A DNA stretch of 11,268 bases from Halobacteriales archaeon. GTDB lineage: Archaea > Halobacteriota > Halobacteria > Halorutilales > JAHENH01. Numbering within the stretch: position 1 is the stretch's first letter; each line of letters starts with the position of its first letter. The stretch is taken from the NCBI GenBank assembly GCA_018609935.1, contig JAHENH010000121.1, positions 1 to 11,268 of the forward strand, read 5' to 3'. Under the pieces are notes generated by a model. The model saw only the letters and a list, made by a program, of their open reading frames with translations, made no database searches and was not told the DNA's origin. A program made the position numbers and the translations under genes. Shown here in pieces: positions 1-7,281 of the stretch.

Positions 1-2
1 AC

Positions 3-629
3 GATTATCGTGGAAGTAGCTATAATAGAGGTCAAACAAAGAGGGCTTATGACTATGATCAGTGGTTCTATGATGATCACCTTGATGATCATGGATACTA
101 TGGAAGAAGTGCAGGTTATCTTCCATTTGGGAATACAAGTGATAAAAATAATAGTTCTGAAAATGACTATACTGATGTGACCAGTTCATTCTCAATGACA
201 TCTAAGGATAGTCTAGGGAATCAGACCAAAGTTGCAGATGTACGTGTCATGAATGATCTATATGTAGAGTGTGATGTCTTTCAAGTAGGTAGTAATTCTA
301 ATCTTAGAGAAATTATCTACGAAGATGATTACTACTGTAACAGTAGAAATATGTGGGTAAAGGTACTTGTATACAATGATGGTTCATTTAAAGAAGAACG
401 ATCAAATATAAAATCAGCTCAAGAAGAAAGTAACGATCAGAATGAAACAAATGAAGATGAAATAGAAGAAAGTATTGTAGAAGCTGTTACACTTACTGAA
501 CAAGTGTACGATAATATGAGAGAACTCCGTAGAATGGATGCATCTGTAGATGATGCAATAGTAAAGGATATGGAAGATCTATATAATGTGATCCTAAGTG
601 TAATGAATCTTTCTGCAACAAAACAATAA
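3..629 (+). CDS. Unknown Gly/Tyr/Asp-rich, acidic phage protein (5' end missing)
   Basis: The frame is open from base 3 to the TAA at 627-629, so the gene enters from outside the window. A GTG at 177 could be read as a start, but the 58 codons before it are uninterrupted and of the same character, so it is an internal Val. The visible part is 208 residues. The first 60 or so are rich in Tyr, Gly, Asp, Asn and Ser, with a small DDH-L-DDH repeat, and look disordered. The middle (about residues 60-125) is more like a folded domain. A Glu/Asn/Asp-rich linker follows, then a helical C-terminus. No family was recognised. It lies 4 bases before the amidoligase gene and is probably co-transcribed with it. 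It could be a structural or accessory protein, or a substrate of the amidoligase; neither is shown. Confidence 0.8.
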   Translation, partial: DYRGSSYNRGQTKRAYDYDQWFYDDHLDDHGYYGRSAGYLPFGNTSDKNNSSENDYTDVTSSFSMTSKDSLGNQTKVADVRVMNDLYVECDVFQVGSNSNLREIIYEDDYYCNSRNMWVKVLVYNDGSFKEERSNIKSAQEESNDQNETNEDEIEESIVEAVTLTEQVYDNMRELRRMDASVDDAIVKDMEDLYNVILSVMNLSATKQ

Positions 630-633
630 TATT

Positions 634-2025
634 ATGGATCTAAGTAAATTTAAATTTTATTATGAAGAGGGTGGAAAAATTGAGGAGGCTCTTCTTGAAG
701 AGCTTTCTGTAGAATTTTTATCGAAGTTTGTTCCCATTATTAAATATAGGGGAGATTTGACTATCAAACTTGGTTCCTTTTTCCCTGTTTCATATAGAGG
801 GTGTAAAATATTTTCCAGTAGTAAGGTAGCCAATAAGATGAGATTTTATGAGAATCCTTATGATGGAAAATACTATAAGAAAGAGACAGTAGACAAGAGA
901 ATAAATGAGAAACTTCCCAAAAGACCTGTAGCTAAACTGGGATTTGATTTTACTGCCTCCATACTAGAAGAAGATCCTGAGATAAACAGATTTATGGGTA
1001 TTGATTCTCCTTCTTTTAGAGTTTCTGGAGGAATGAGATACAAGTTTGGAGTTGAAATGGAGACTTCACAGGGATTTATTCCTAGTTTTGTTTATAGAAA
1101 TAATCTTCTTAATCTAGAATGTGTTAAAGAGGGTTCATTGAGACTTCCTTCCAGTGAAAGAATAGAAGGAGTTGAGATCATTGGTGGAGAATATGTAACA
1201 GGTCCACTTATAGGAGATACTGGGTTTCATAATCTTTATAGATCCTGTAAGGAAGTTTCTTCTAGATGTAAAGTAGATAGAAGATGCGGATTTCATGTAC
1301 ATATAGGCTATACTCAATTCTCAAAGGAGTTCATTATTCTTTCCTATATTCTTGCAGAGAAAATGGAGAAGGAATTCTTTAGTATAGTTCCTCCATCAAG
1401 GAAGGGAAACTCATATTGTCAGTTCTTATATAAACATAAATTTGATAGAGTTATCAAAGAACATGGATATAAGTATGGGATAGAGATAGCCTATGATCAT
1501 CTATTTGTAGATGTAGCTAATGGTAAAAGACCTGGTCCTGGTTGTAATAAGAGAACTCCTCATCCTCAGGGAAGGTATACAGGACAATATGGTAGAGAAG
1601 ATGGAAGAGATGGATTATATAGATATATGTGGTTCAATATCGTTCCATCTATATTTAATATGAAAAGGGCGGTCATAGGAAATGAAGTCTCTCCTGAAGA
1701 TCCATTTACTCTAGAATTCAGACATCATAGTGCAACTACAAGTTTTCTAAAGATAAAGAACTTTGTTCTTATCTGTATGTGCTTTACAAATTTTGTAGAA
1801 AACAATAGAAAAAGGATCATAGAAGGAGAAAATATTACTCTAGAAGAATTAGTGAGGGCTTCTCCACTAAACAGTAGGAGAACTAATGATCTTATAAACT
1901 ATATAGGAAAAAGGAAGAGTAAATTTTCACCTAAAGAACCTCCTCAACAAATAGAAGACAGAGAACTAGACGAAGATAACAGTGAGAAAGAGAAAGATAA
2001 ACTCTCTCTAAAAGATCTAATATAA
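634..2025 (+). CDS. Amidoligase-family protein (Amidoligase_2, glutamine-synthetase-like COOH-NH2 ligase)
   Basis: 463 aa. Enzymes of this family are predicted to join a carboxylate to an amine using ATP, making peptide-like tags or modified proteins. The visible signature runs in the expected order: FGVEMET at 138-144 (first beta strand with the metal/ATP-binding acidic residues), EIIGGEYVTGPL at 181-192, CGFHVHIG at 218-225 (the paired-His motif), RYMWFNIVP at 330-338, and TLEFRHHSATT at 359-369 (the Glu-x-Arg motif). About 130 N-terminal residues before the catalytic core and a charged 60-residue C-terminal tail are extra and unrecognised. The start is the ATG 4 bases after the previous stop; its leader (taatatt) has no Shine-Dalgarno. 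The stop overlaps the next ATG by one base. Known phage homologues often sit beside gamma-glutamyl cyclotransferase genes; none is visible here. The substrate is unknown. Confidence 0.82.
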   Translation: MDLSKFKFYYEEGGKIEEALLEELSVEFLSKFVPIIKYRGDLTIKLGSFFPVSYRGCKIFSSSKVANKMRFYENPYDGKYYKKETVDKRINEKLPKRPVAKLGFDFTASILEEDPEINRFMGIDSPSFRVSGGMRYKFGVEMETSQGFIPSFVYRNNLLNLECVKEGSLRLPSSERIEGVEIIGGEYVTGPLIGDTGFHNLYRSCKEVSSRCKVDRRCGFHVHIGYTQFSKEFIILSYILAEKMEKEFFSIVPPSRKGNSYCQFLYKHKFDRVIKEHGYKYGIEIAYDHLFVDVANGKRPGPGCNKRTPHPQGRYTGQYGREDGRDGLYRYMWFNIVPSIFNMKRAVIGNEVSPEDPFTLEFRHHSATTSFLKIKNFVLICMCFTNFVENNRKRIIEGENITLEELVRASPLNSRRTNDLINYIGKRKSKFSPKEPPQQIEDRELDEDNSEKEKDKLSLKDLI

Positions 2026-3272
2026 TGACACGAGATAAGAGACAGGATCAAATAGTAGATAAATTTGTCCAAAGTGATGGCAAGAATATTCTTATTGGAG
2101 CTACAGGATTTGGAAAATCCAATGTAGGTATTAAACTTATCAAAAAATTAGCTCCTAAGAATATATTAGTCATCACACCTACAAATTCTCTCAAGAAACA
2201 ATGGGAAATACTAATGGAACGAGAGACTAGTAGGAATTACAAAATAAAAGTGGTAAACACTGCTATAAAGGAAGAATATTCCTGTGATCTCTTGATATTG
2301 GATGAAGTTCATCGCTATAATGGTCCTGAGTTCTCTAAGGTGTATAATATAAGATCCAATTATATATTAGGTCTTACAGCTGAAATAGAGGAACCTCCTC
2401 TTCCTATACTTGATAGGGTAACTGCTGAAGAATGTAGAGAGAATGAATGGATCAATGATCATTTTGTTTTCAATATGGCAGTTCCTCTTACAGAAAATGA
2501 GAGTCTAGAATATGACAGAGTTCAATCTACTTATAAGAGATATGAAGGTCTTTTAGGTGGAAAGTTCAATGCTTTTAAAAGAGCTGGTGAACTAAAAAAG
2601 TATGCTAGAGTTAAGAAGCATCCCAACGAGTTCAGAAGAAATAAATATTCTGAATTCTATAAAAAAACTTCTAGCATAGATCCAAGTAAGATGGATAACT
2701 ATAGAGAACTAACTGAAAATGAAATGGAGAGACTCTATAGTAAATATCAGAACTCTGTTGTATTCTGGAGAATGATGCAAAAGAGAAAGCAGATATTGTG
2801 TAATGCAGAAAATAAAGTAAATGCTTGTTGGGAAATAGTTAATAATTTTCCCGATAAAAAGTTCATTATTTTCTCAGAAACTATTAAATTTGCAGATAGA
2901 ATAGCTCATCATTCAAATATTATCAAGTATCACTCTGGTATGTCAAGATCCAAAGCTAAAGAAGCTTTGGAAGAATTTAAAGAGAGTGATCACACGAATA
3001 TAGTTTCAGCTAGATCTCTTAATGAGGGAGTTAATGTACCTTCCTGTGATGGAGGTATTAATGCAGCTGGTAACTCTAAGAAGTTGGATAATATACAAAG
3101 GAAGGGGAGAGTTCTTAGAAAGAAAGAGGGGAAGATCTCTATATTCATTAATCTTTTTATTCCTGATACACAGGATGAGAAGTGGATGGAGAGAAGACAG
3201 AAACAGACTGAAGTCCCCTTCTATGTATCTGATGTTGAAGAAATAAAAAGAATAATAAATGAACATAGTTGA
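2025..3272 (+). CDS. Superfamily 2 DNA/RNA helicase (DEAD/DEAH, ResIII-like)
   Basis: 415 aa, ATP-dependent helicase or translocase, likely acting in replication or recombination. Motif I (Walker A) is GATGFGKS at residues 25-32, motif Ia ITPTNSLKKQW at 50-60, motif II DEVH at 93-96, and motif III-like GLTAE at 116-120. In the second RecA-like domain, YHSGMS precedes motif V (SARSLNEGVNVPSCD, about 328-342) and motif VI QRKGRVLR at 358-365, which carries the arginine finger. All core motifs look intact. The spacer between the two RecA domains (about 160-260) is Lys/Arg/Tyr-rich and may be a DNA-binding insertion. The ATG shares one base with the amidoligase stop, and the C-terminus overlaps the next gene by 14 bases, so translation is probably coupled. 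The exact strand polarity and subfamily cannot be told from sequence alone. Confidence 0.93.
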   Translation: MTRDKRQDQIVDKFVQSDGKNILIGATGFGKSNVGIKLIKKLAPKNILVITPTNSLKKQWEILMERETSRNYKIKVVNTAIKEEYSCDLLILDEVHRYNGPEFSKVYNIRSNYILGLTAEIEEPPLPILDRVTAEECRENEWINDHFVFNMAVPLTENESLEYDRVQSTYKRYEGLLGGKFNAFKRAGELKKYARVKKHPNEFRRNKYSEFYKKTSSIDPSKMDNYRELTENEMERLYSKYQNSVVFWRMMQKRKQILCNAENKVNACWEIVNNFPDKKFIIFSETIKFADRIAHHSNIIKYHSGMSRSKAKEALEEFKESDHTNIVSARSLNEGVNVPSCDGGINAAGNSKKLDNIQRKGRVLRKKEGKISIFINLFIPDTQDEKWMERRQKQTEVPFYVSDVEEIKRIINEHS

Positions 3273-3825
3273 AATAGATCTAGATAAACTTAAAGAATAT
3301 CCTTATCTAGAAATAAACACTTTATTGGTATATCAATTATTATGTCAGAAAAGATATTCTGATCTAGAATTTCTTGTGGATATATATGAAATAGGTGAAA
3401 TAACGTTAAAAGTTATAGAAGATATAGGGTATATTAAAGTACCGTGGGAAAAAGGTAAATACTTAAGGGATATAATACCTTATATAGAGGTACTTGTAGA
3501 GAAAGAAGAAAAGGTAGAAGACTGGATACAGGATTGGAGGTCTTTATTTCCTAAGGGAGTGAAGACCTCAGGTTATCCTGTTAGAGGATCAAAAGGAGGA
3601 TGTATAAAGAAGATGAAAAAATTCATGAAAGAGCATCCAGATGTTACAAAAGAGCAAATATATGAAGCCACAAAGAATTACATAGAGAAAAAGAGAAGAG
3701 AGGGGTATAGTTGTACAAAGGTAGCAGATCATTTTATAGAAAAAGATAAGAGTTCAATTCTTGAATCTTACATAGAAGAACTGGGAGAAGAGGAAGAGAA
3801 TTCTTCTATTAAAGAGGATGTCTAG
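3259..3825 (+). CDS. Unknown 188-aa protein between the two helicase genes
   Basis: No family is firmly recognised. The N-terminal half is mainly helical and acidic. From about residue 90 there is a W-I-x-D-W-x-x-L-F-P element, a basic GYPVRGSKGG segment, and a helical C-terminal domain (about 115-170) that reads like a small phage domain I have seen in other hypothetical proteins: a Lys-rich helix, HPDVTKEQIYEATKNYI, then ADHFIEKDKSSILESYIEE. The tail is acidic. The ATG lies inside the end of the SF2 helicase gene (14-base overlap) and the TAG is 2 bases before the DnaB-like helicase gene. A small protein just before a DnaB-type helicase gene is often a helicase loader or accessory factor, and that is the best guess from position only. 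The TAG is followed one codon later by an in-frame TGA. Confidence 0.82.
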   Translation: MNIVEIDLDKLKEYPYLEINTLLVYQLLCQKRYSDLEFLVDIYEIGEITLKVIEDIGYIKVPWEKGKYLRDIIPYIEVLVEKEEKVEDWIQDWRSLFPKGVKTSGYPVRGSKGGCIKKMKKFMKEHPDVTKEQIYEATKNYIEKKRREGYSCTKVADHFIEKDKSSILESYIEELGEEEENSSIKEDV

Positions 3826-3827
3826 AT

Positions 3828-4943
3828 ATGAGCTATTTTGAGAAGACTCTTGAGACAATAGAGAAAAATAAGGAGATCAAAGAACAAGGAGGATTCAATT
3901 GTATTCCCTTTGGATTTGATAGGTTTGAGGAATTTCTACCCGGTATTATGCAAGGGACTTACTATATAGTCACTGCAAATAGTGGAGTGGGAAAATCTCA
4001 ACTAGGGAGACAGATGTTTATTATGAATCCTTTCGAGTTTCTAATGGAAAGAAAGGATTTTAACCTCAAGATCTTCTTTTTTTCTCTTGAAGAGTCAAAA
4101 GAGGAACTTATCACTTCTCTTATATCTAATAAACTTTACAGAGATTATGGAATAATCGCTGATAAAAAACAACTTCGATCTATAGGTAAGAAGAATATAC
4201 TCACAGATGAATATCTTGAGAAAATAAAAGAAGTAAGATCTTATTTTGAGAAATTGGAAGATCATCTAGAAGTAATAGATGGATCTATCAATCCTTATGG
4301 AATATATACAAGACTTAGGGAATATGCAGAGAAAAATGGTAGAACAGTATATGAAAAAAAGAGTTTCTATGATGAAAAGAGAGGCTCTTCATATACAAAA
4401 GAAATACCTACTGACTATATTCCCAATGATCCTAATGAATATGTCTTGTGTATAGTTGATCATATTTCTCTATTAAGACCTGAATCAAGACATAATGGTC
4501 TTCATCAAGCTATAGGAGATCTTTCTTCTAATTACTTTGTAGGTCTTAGAAATAGATATAATTTTTCTATTGTTAATATCCAACAGCAAGGAGCAGAGAG
4601 TGAATCTAAACAATTTACTATTAAAGGTGATCAAATAGAGGAGAAACTTGAACCATCACTTTCAGGTCTTGGAAATAATAGAGAAACACAAAGAGATGCT
4701 GATGTAGTGATCGGTCTTTTTGCTCCACATAGATATGGTGTAGAGGATCATGCTGGATATGATATTAATAAACTAAGGGATAATTATAGATCTCTTAGTA
4801 TTCTTAAAAATAGAGATGGAGAAAGTGATAAGAGAATAGGTCTTTATTTTGATGGTCGGGTAAATTTCTTTAAAGAACTTCCTAGACCAAAAGATAAAGA
4901 AGGAATTGAAAAAGTTATGAAATTTATAGAAAATCAGTATTAA
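3828..4943 (+). CDS. DnaB-like replicative helicase (RecA-fold ATPase domain)
   Basis: 371 aa. It would unwind DNA 5'-3' as a ring at the replication fork. Walker A is ANSGVGKS at residues 50-57. FFFSLEES at 83-90 matches the DnaB H1a segment with its catalytic Glu. Walker B is LCIVDHISLL at 207-216, and IVNIQQQ at 248-254 matches motif H3. A KNRDG element at 327-331 followed by a beta-hairpin matches the end of the DnaB core. The protein has only about 40 residues before the ATPase core, so the N-terminal DnaB primase-interaction domain is missing; many phage versions are short in this way. An insertion at about 100-200 separates H1a from Walker B. The ATG is 2 bases after the previous stop, with an AGAGG 10 or so bases upstream, one of the few Shine-Dalgarno-like sites here. 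The end overlaps the next ATG by one base. Confidence 0.92.
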   Translation: MSYFEKTLETIEKNKEIKEQGGFNCIPFGFDRFEEFLPGIMQGTYYIVTANSGVGKSQLGRQMFIMNPFEFLMERKDFNLKIFFFSLEESKEELITSLISNKLYRDYGIIADKKQLRSIGKKNILTDEYLEKIKEVRSYFEKLEDHLEVIDGSINPYGIYTRLREYAEKNGRTVYEKKSFYDEKRGSSYTKEIPTDYIPNDPNEYVLCIVDHISLLRPESRHNGLHQAIGDLSSNYFVGLRNRYNFSIVNIQQQGAESESKQFTIKGDQIEEKLEPSLSGLGNNRETQRDADVVIGLFAPHRYGVEDHAGYDINKLRDNYRSLSILKNRDGESDKRIGLYFDGRVNFFKELPRPKDKEGIEKVMKFIENQY

Positions 4944-5659
4944 TGGCAAAAGGAGTATTAATCGTAGGATCTTCAGGTACAGGGAAAAGTGCTTCTATTA
5001 GAACACTTGATCCCTCAAAAACTTTTATTATTAATGTGCAGGGGAAGGAGTTGCCTTTTAAGGAATCCAGTAAATATCAACTTTCAGATATTAAAGAGGG
5101 TCCTCCTAAAGAAGGTAATATGGTCTATACAGATGATGTAGAGACCATTAATAAGGTCCTTAAGTATATATCAGAAAATAGGACCGACATTGAGAACGTA
5201 GTGATAGATGACTGGCAGTATTGTGCTGCTAATGAATTTATGAGAAGGAGTGAAGAAAAAGGATTTGATAAGTTCACTCAGATAGGTAAAGGTATTTGGA
5301 AAGTTCCAAATACTGTGAGATCACTTAGAGAAGATCTTAAAGTGTTCTTTACAAATCATTCAGAAGAGGCAATGGATGCTGTTGGTAATAGGTATCAAAA
5401 AGCAAAGACCATTGGTAAACTTGTGGATGATAAAGTAACACTAGAAGGTCTCTTTAGTATCGTCCTTTTTACTGAAGTAGAGAGAAATAAAGAAGAGGGG
5501 ATCAAGTATTATTTCCTAACTCAAAATACTGGAGATAATACAGCTAAATCTCCAATGGAGATGTTCGATGATCTTAAGATCCCCAATGATCTCAATGCAG
5601 TATCTAAAAGGATAGATGAATATTACGGTGTAGTTGGCGAAGAAGCAGCTAAAAACTAA
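4943..5659 (+). CDS. P-loop ATPase, AAA_24 / Sak4-like recombinase
   Basis: 238 aa. Walker A is GSSGTGKS at residues 9-16, almost at the N-terminus. Walker B is NVVIDDWQY at 85-93. This short RecA-fold layout, P-loop at the very start and a VIDD-W/S motif near 90, fits the AAA_24 family, which includes the phage Sak4 single-strand annealing/Rad51-like proteins. Those work together with a phage SSB, and the next gene encodes an SSB candidate, which supports the call. The role would be annealing or strand-exchange during phage recombination and replication. The ATG overlaps the stop of the DnaB-like gene by one base (TAATG). Family membership is fairly secure; the Sak4 function is inferred from family and context. 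Confidence 0.85.
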   Translation: MAKGVLIVGSSGTGKSASIRTLDPSKTFIINVQGKELPFKESSKYQLSDIKEGPPKEGNMVYTDDVETINKVLKYISENRTDIENVVIDDWQYCAANEFMRRSEEKGFDKFTQIGKGIWKVPNTVRSLREDLKVFFTNHSEEAMDAVGNRYQKAKTIGKLVDDKVTLEGLFSIVLFTEVERNKEEGIKYYFLTQNTGDNTAKSPMEMFDDLKIPNDLNAVSKRIDEYYGVVGEEAAKN

Positions 5660-5667
5660 GTTGAATT

Positions 5668-5683
5668 TAAAATTATAATTTTA
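5668..5683. repeat. 16-base perfect AT palindrome just before the SSB start
   Basis: The bases taaaattataatttta form a perfect inverted repeat without a loop. They end on the A of the SSB start codon and fill most of the 23-base gap after the ATPase gene. It could be an operator, a weak promoter element, or only the usual A/T-rich leader; with pure A/T composition, chance is possible. Confidence 0.4.
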
Positions 5684-6279
5684 TGTACGGTAACGTAAAA
5701 GCAGACGATGTACAAGGAGACAGTACATTTGTAAAACCTGTAGCAGGATTTGTAGACAATGTAGAAATTACATACTTTGGACTGGGAACGGATAAAGAAG
5801 GGAATGTTTCTGAAAATAGAGCTGAACTTCATCTCAAACAACCAAATGGAGCAGTGATAAGGACAGCTTTCTTTGAACCTAGTGAAAGTGATAATCCTAA
5901 AGCTCCTAGTTATGATGATCAGATGACAAATCTTTTTGCTTCTCTTAAACATGTTGCTACTAAGGTGGATCCTGATAGCAATCTAGTAGCAGAAGCTCAA
6001 GAAAATTCTTCTGATTTCAAGTCCTTTATCAATTCTCTTTCTCTTAAGATCAAAGAGAAATTGGGAGATAAGAATTTCAGAGTAGCATTCACATATGATA
6101 AAAATGGATATGTGAACGTAAGGAAGTTCCCTAACTGGATCGAAAGTATGGAGACTCCAAGAGAAGGAACGATCCTTGGATGGAATCCGAAGTATGATTC
6201 TGTTGAACCTCCTGTTACAAATGGTGCATCTGAATCAGTTTATACTGAGGACAATAATGCAGACACACCTGATTGGTAA
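5683..6279 (+). CDS. Putative single-stranded DNA-binding protein
   Basis: 198 aa. The beta-rich first 100 residues (VAGFVDNVEITYFGL, then ENRAELHLKQPNGAVIRTAFFEP) look like an OB-type fold of the divergent phage SSB group. The C-terminus after about residue 170 is a flexible, acidic tail ending EDNNADTPDW: a charged tip with a terminal aromatic residue is the mark of SSBs, which use it to recruit partner proteins. Its place directly after the Sak4-like ATPase gene fits the known Sak4-SSB pairing. No direct family motif proves it, so the call rests on tail, fold impression and context. The gene has its own 23-base leader with an AT palindrome, and is followed by a strong terminator, both unlike its tightly overlapping neighbours. 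This suggests that its dosage is set separately. Confidence 0.65.
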   Translation: MYGNVKADDVQGDSTFVKPVAGFVDNVEITYFGLGTDKEGNVSENRAELHLKQPNGAVIRTAFFEPSESDNPKAPSYDDQMTNLFASLKHVATKVDPDSNLVAEAQENSSDFKSFINSLSLKIKEKLGDKNFRVAFTYDKNGYVNVRKFPNWIESMETPREGTILGWNPKYDSVEPPVTNGASESVYTEDNNADTPDW

Positions 6280-6286
6280 GTAATAT

Positions 6287-6317
6287 AGGGGGTGAGGGAG
6301 TACCTCACCTCCTTTTT
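6287..6317 (+). terminator. Intrinsic terminator after the SSB gene
   Basis: An 11-bp stem (6287-6297 with 6303-6313, one G-U pair, otherwise perfect and G/C-rich) with a 5-base loop gagta runs straight into five T (6313-6317). This is a textbook rho-independent terminator 7 bases after the SSB stop. It is also only 13 bases before the primase ATG, so primase messages must come from read-through, or the stem also acts as a boundary or processing element. Confidence 0.88.
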
Positions 6318-6330
6318 ATTTCTCTATATA

Positions 6331-7281
6331 ATGTACGGGATCAATGTTATCACAAAAGAAGATATACTAAGACTAAGAAGTGAAGTAGAACTTTGGGATC
6401 TTTATATAGAGGGATTTATTGAACCTTATATTCCTTTTTGTTCTGAAATAAGAGAAGATAATAATCCTTCCTGTTGTATACAATACTGGAGAGGAGGACT
6501 TATTTATAAAGATTTTGGTACAGGAGAAAGTTATAATATCTTTTCCTATGTATCTACTAAGTATGGACTATCTAAGAAGGAAACATTAGAAAAGATCTAT
6601 AAAGATATAACAGAGGGAAAGGAAAAAGACAATACAACTCCTTCATTAAAAAATAGAACAAAAGAGTACAAGGAAATAAGAATAAGAAGTAGGAGATGGA
6701 ATAATACTGTAGATAAACAGTATTGGGGTTCTTATGGACTTAGTACAAAGATCCTAGATCATTTTAATGTAATTCCTTGTAGATTTATTACTATAGGAGA
6801 TAGTATTATTAGAGCTAGTCGTAGTAATCCTATTTATGCTTATAAAATAGAGGATAGATTTAAGATACTAAGACCTTATAGTGATATAAAGTGGTTATCT
6901 AATGCCACTAAACATCATGTACAAGGAATGGAACAACTAACTTCTTCAGAAGAGGATCTTTATATAACTACTTCTCTTAAGGATGTAATGGTCTTATATA
7001 CTATAGGAAAGGCTTCTATAGCTCCACAAAGTGAGACAAGTCTAATACCAAAGTATATTATAGATCATCTAAAAGAGAGATTTAGAAATATTTATACTAT
7101 CCCTGATAAAGATAGTACAGGAGAAAATTTCTCTAATATGTATATAGAGAACTATGGTATTTATCCTATACATATTAGAACTGATCATAAAGATCCAGGA
7201 GAAATAGTAAAAAATACAAGTTTAAATAACCTAAAAAAATTAATTGAAGATGAGAACTGTAAAAGATTTCAGTATAAATAG
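6331..7281 (+). CDS. DnaG-type DNA primase (degenerate zinc-binding domain + TOPRIM)
   Basis: 316 aa from the ATG at 6331. A longer frame opens at GTG 6292, but that codon is inside the terminator stem, so it is rejected. Residues 36-75 (FCSEIREDNNPSCCI, then YKDFGTGESYNIFSYV) match the CHC2 zinc-binding domain of phage primases in layout, but the second metal-binding pair is absent and only scattered Cys remain. The TOPRIM region runs from about 205 to 265: DLYITTSLKDVMVL stands where the usual acidic-Glu strand lies, then IPDKDSTG matches the D-x-D strand, and DHKDPGEIV at 285-293 matches the motif that follows TOPRIM. The normal TOPRIM Glu appears as Thr here, although the SLKDVM form recurs in phage primases as I recall. 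It would make RNA primers with the DnaB-like helicase encoded just upstream. The 3' end overlaps the next gene by 32 bases. Confidence 0.82.
   Translation: MYGINVITKEDILRLRSEVELWDLYIEGFIEPYIPFCSEIREDNNPSCCIQYWRGGLIYKDFGTGESYNIFSYVSTKYGLSKKETLEKIYKDITEGKEKDNTTPSLKNRTKEYKEIRIRSRRWNNTVDKQYWGSYGLSTKILDHFNVIPCRFITIGDSIIRASRSNPIYAYKIEDRFKILRPYSDIKWLSNATKHHVQGMEQLTSSEEDLYITTSLKDVMVLYTIGKASIAPQSETSLIPKYIIDHLKERFRNIYTIPDKDSTGENFSNMYIENYGIYPIHIRTDHKDPGEIVKNTSLNNLKKLIEDENCKRFQYK

Noticed and set aside
177..629. A complete gene starting at GTG 177
   Set aside because: The same frame is open back to base 3 with similar composition and no start signal at 177; the gene is instead cut by the window edge.
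1135..1317. Minus-strand open frame (60 codons)
   Set aside because: Fully inside the amidoligase gene, no recognisable protein, no leader.
3006..3266. Open frames on the minus strand (3006-3266) and in another plus frame (3022-3246)
   Set aside because: Both overlap the motif V/VI region of the SF2 helicase, which is clearly the coding frame.
3823..3831. TAG stops followed by backup stops (3823, 7279, 10993) as a sign of TAG recoding
   Set aside because: Some crAss-like phages read TAG as Gln, but no gene here has an in-frame internal TAG and the reading frames end sensibly; three cases are too few.
5656..5952. Minus-strand open frame opposite the SSB gene
   Set aside because: Composition is a mirror of the SSB frame (Cys/Phe/Ile-rich), no family seen; the plus-strand gene has a convincing start and acidic tail.
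6292..6330. Longer primase starting at GTG 6292
   Set aside because: The codon lies in the terminator stem; the extra 13 residues are encoded by the stem and T-rich tail. ATG 6331 fits the fold start.
5683..6340. Shared ATGTACGG at the SSB and primase starts as a repeat
   Set aside because: Only eight bases match and the leaders differ; probably chance use of Met-Tyr-Gly.
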